Below the pieces are notes generated by a model. It was given only the letters and a program-made list of their open reading frames with translations, was not told where the DNA came from and ran no database searches. 64,000 bases of DNA from Scatonaster sp045598705 (GTDB lineage: Bacteria; Bacillota; Clostridia; Saccharofermentanales; Saccharofermentanaceae): the NCBI GenBank assembly GCA_045598705.1, contig JAZLMM010000049.1:30726-94725 (forward strand), written 5' to 3'. Made by a program: the position numbers and the translations under genes. This document shows, one piece after another, positions 62,310 to 64,000 of the stretch (its first letter is position 1; each line of letters starts with the position of its first letter).

Positions 62310-63077
62310 CCGAAGAACCCTCCTAACAGAAGCGATGCAATCAGCTTGATGCCTACTGCGATAAGAATGAACAAGCCCGTGCAGTAAAGGAATTTCTTCA
62401 GTTGGCTAACTGGATAGTATCCCGTCGTCTCACCCGTCTGACCATTCATGAGGAATGTATACGTTTTCCCATGGTACTTATAGTTCAGAATATACGTCGG
62501 CAACAAGATATATCGTGACTCCGAAGATTGAACGACCGTCTTCTCTTTTTTTACCCAGACGGATGTATAGCTTCCGGACCCATCTTGCTTGAAGAAACTA
62601 TCTCGGATCAAGCGACGAATCATGCCCTGTGTCTTGGACTTGAATGACTCTCGAGAAACATCGTACTTATCGGAATAGAACCCCAACAGATACTTCTCAT
62701 CGAAAGGAACCATCTCCTTCATGTCGAAGGGTTCGATTGCATTCATTAGCGAATCATCCATTTTTCGAGACGCATCGAACGGAATATTCTGAAATACAAT
62801 ATGGCGCTTCTCGTATAGATCGTAAGTGGATGTATATGTATGATTGGTTTCAAAACCGTGTTGTGTGCTGGTATTGACGCCACTTCCCGACAATTCAGAA
62901 ACCATATCGAAGTCGAAAGCCCAGTATGGCACATAAAGGCCCGTAATCTTCTCAACATTCTCATTAGAACAGAAATCGAAAGGCGTGAAGCGTCCGCCTT
63001 TGCACTACTTGAAGAAATTCTCGATGGCTTGTTCCTTGCCATACTTAAAAGTTCGGACATTTCTTCGTGAACGCCAT
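62306..63077 (-). pseudogene. Degenerate zinc-ribbon membrane protein gene
   Basis: A strong SD (GGGAGG) and ATG 63077 start MAFTKKCPN, a zinc-ribbon start, but the frame stops two codons later (TTT TAA). A neighbouring frame continues with FKYGKEQAIENFFK, a TAG stop, then CKGGRFTPFDF and GLYVPYWAFDFDMV, which joins the long intact part (62306-62932: beta-rich domain, YILNYKYHGKTYTFLMNGQTG, and a C-terminal membrane segment). At least two lesions thus separate the start from the body. The C-terminal part alone may still be translated. Confidence 0.7.
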
Positions 63078-63228
63078 TTCGAACCTCCCAGATGATAAGA
63101 AGGTGGCTACCCCTGCCTCTTCTCAATTCTTCCTAACAAAATCGAGTATAACAGATATTACTCGAATATATAACGGCAAATATCGCAGAAGCGCATGTCT
63201 AATTCGCGAGAATACTGCAAAATAGATC

Positions 63229-63735
63229 TCACAGGAGGTGTTTCTCCCGAAGATAATCGAGCAGACCCTCACATCCCATGACGCATTCGTCGTATACCTC
63301 GGCAAAACGACCCGTGTACCACGGGTCGCTGACATCTTTGTCGGCCCCACAGAATTCCAGAAGTTTCCAGATCTTCCCATCCCCACGCACATGACCCGTC
63401 ATGCGCTCGATATTTCTCATGTTCATGCTGTCCATCCCAATGAGGAAGTCATACTCCTCGTATTCCGAGCGCCGAAGCTGCTGTGCCCGCTTCTTCGAGA
63501 AGTCCGTATACGACGTCTTCCCGATTCCCCGACGCTTCAGTTCATCTCTCGCCGGCGGATACACCGGATTTCCGATCCCATTCCAGATTTCCTCCGTACT
63601 CGTCGCACGAGACTCAATATGAAACTGATCCATGATTCCCAGCTTCTCCACCATATCCTTCAACACAAATTCCGCCATCGGCGAACGGCATATGTTGCCA
63701 TGGCATATGAATAGCACTTTTTGTATATTTTTCAT
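63229..63735 (-). CDS. Low-molecular-weight protein-tyrosine phosphatase
   Basis: 168 residues. P-loop FICHGNICRSPMAE (Cys11, Arg17) and the general-acid Asp in DVSDPWYTGRF, with NxxIERMTG between. Cytoplasmic phosphatase; the partner kinase is not in the window. An arsenate-reductase role is possible but less likely given the DPWY motif. Weak SD. It lies between the decayed genes and the recombinase end. Confidence 0.93.
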   Translation of the reverse strand: MKNIQKVLFICHGNICRSPMAEFVLKDMVEKLGIMDQFHIESRATSTEEIWNGIGNPVYPPARDELKRRGIGKTSYTDFSKKRAQQLRRSEYEEYDFLIGMDSMNMRNIERMTGHVRGDGKIWKLLEFCGADKDVSDPWYTGRFAEVYDECVMGCEGLLDYLREKHLL

Positions 63736-63901
63736 AACGTCTCACAATTGCTCAAAACCTTGCAAACCCTTGATTTTACTGGCTTTGTGGGATTGACTGA
63801 TTTTTAGCCATCTCGCATAACCCTTCTTAGTTTTGCAGAAATTGTCATTGAAGTTGGTTAAAATGTTGGTTAAATTCCAAGACCGTAACCAACGGGTATT
63901 T

Positions 63902-64000
63902 TTACACAATTCCGAGTCTTGTAACTTCAGCTACTGCATCTTCATAGTTAACATGCGTATAAGTATTCATCGTTACACTTATATCTGAATGTCCCATAAG
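63902..64000 (-). CDS. Tyrosine recombinase (integrase), C-terminal 32 residues only
   Basis: Read on the minus strand from the window edge: LMGHSDISVTMNTYTHV then NYEDAVAEVTRLGIV and TAA. This matches the end of phage/ICE-type integrases, including the box II region (LMGH) and the catalytic Tyr in NTYTHV. The rest of the gene is beyond the window. The 165 bp between this stop and the phosphatase start hold no gene and may contain the attachment site. Confidence 0.85.
   Translation of the reverse strand, partial: LMGHSDISVTMNTYTHVNYEDAVAEVTRLGIV

Overview
The window is a chromosomal segment from a low-to-mid GC Gram-positive bacterium, most likely an anaerobic member of the Clostridia (Bacillota). 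The reasons are: A/G-rich Shine-Dalgarno sites before nearly every gene, GTG/TTG starts, an Lrp-type regulator, a ClpE-like Clp ATPase with an N-terminal zinc finger, an [FeFe]-hydrogenase-related regulatory locus, dockerin and cohesin-like modules, and tRNA genes that encode their CCA ends. No species call can be made from sequence alone. Most genes lie on the minus strand in compact operons closed by hairpin terminators. The ordinary part is core metabolism and information processing: prfB, malic enzyme, homoserine dehydrogenase with an ACT-domain partner, rdgB, an rRNA m5C methyltransferase, an M3 peptidase, argS, lysA, argJ, uvrA, citrate synthase, an atypical large glutamine synthetase and six tRNAs (Arg-UCU, Gly-UCC, Lys-UUU, Gln-UUG, His-GUG, Glu-CUC).

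Layout. 1-2652: the 3' part of a large membrane-anchored acidic protein with an 11-copy EATTTT repeat. 2762-5580: Lrp regulator, aminotransferase and prfB. 5688-6860: malic enzyme. 7009-12122: an operon of DRTGG, HATPase, [FeFe]-hydrogenase-like, DRTGG, PHP, HATPase and 2Fe-2S thioredoxin-fold proteins, without the catalytic hydABC genes, divergent from the glutamine synthetase (12306-14216). 14326-23446: small membrane proteins, a PNPOx-family protein, hom/ACT, rdgB, rsmF-like, pepF-like and argS. 23576-24523: an MraY paralogue.

24591-29015 is a four-gene phospho-signalling operon: a tail-anchored Ser/Thr kinase, a VWA (TerY-like) protein, a tail-anchored PP2C phosphatase and a coiled-coil protein. 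Upstream come lysA, a membrane-embedded MutS-like ATPase, a sirtuin with a histone-H1-like tail, a PH-domain protein, a transglutaminase-like protein overlapping a polysaccharide-deacetylase-like protein, and a divergent type IIA topoisomerase pair.

41365-48117: a DUF4428-type zinc-ribbon protein, then an envelope operon of a dockerin-bearing glucosaminidase-like protein, a membrane-anchored cohesin-like protein, a GNAT acetyltransferase and an SH3 lipoprotein. The remainder holds tRNAs, argJ, clpE-like, uvrA, a lipoprotein, a TP-rich anchored surface protein, citrate synthase and a MATE exporter. At the right end are two adjacent decayed genes (61639-63077), a low-molecular-weight tyrosine phosphatase, and the last 33 codons of a tyrosine recombinase, suggesting that an integrated element begins at the window edge.

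The two most system-like clusters are the kinase/VWA/PP2C operon and the hydrogenase-like sensory operon. The adjacent cohesin-like and dockerin proteins are the most testable new pairing.
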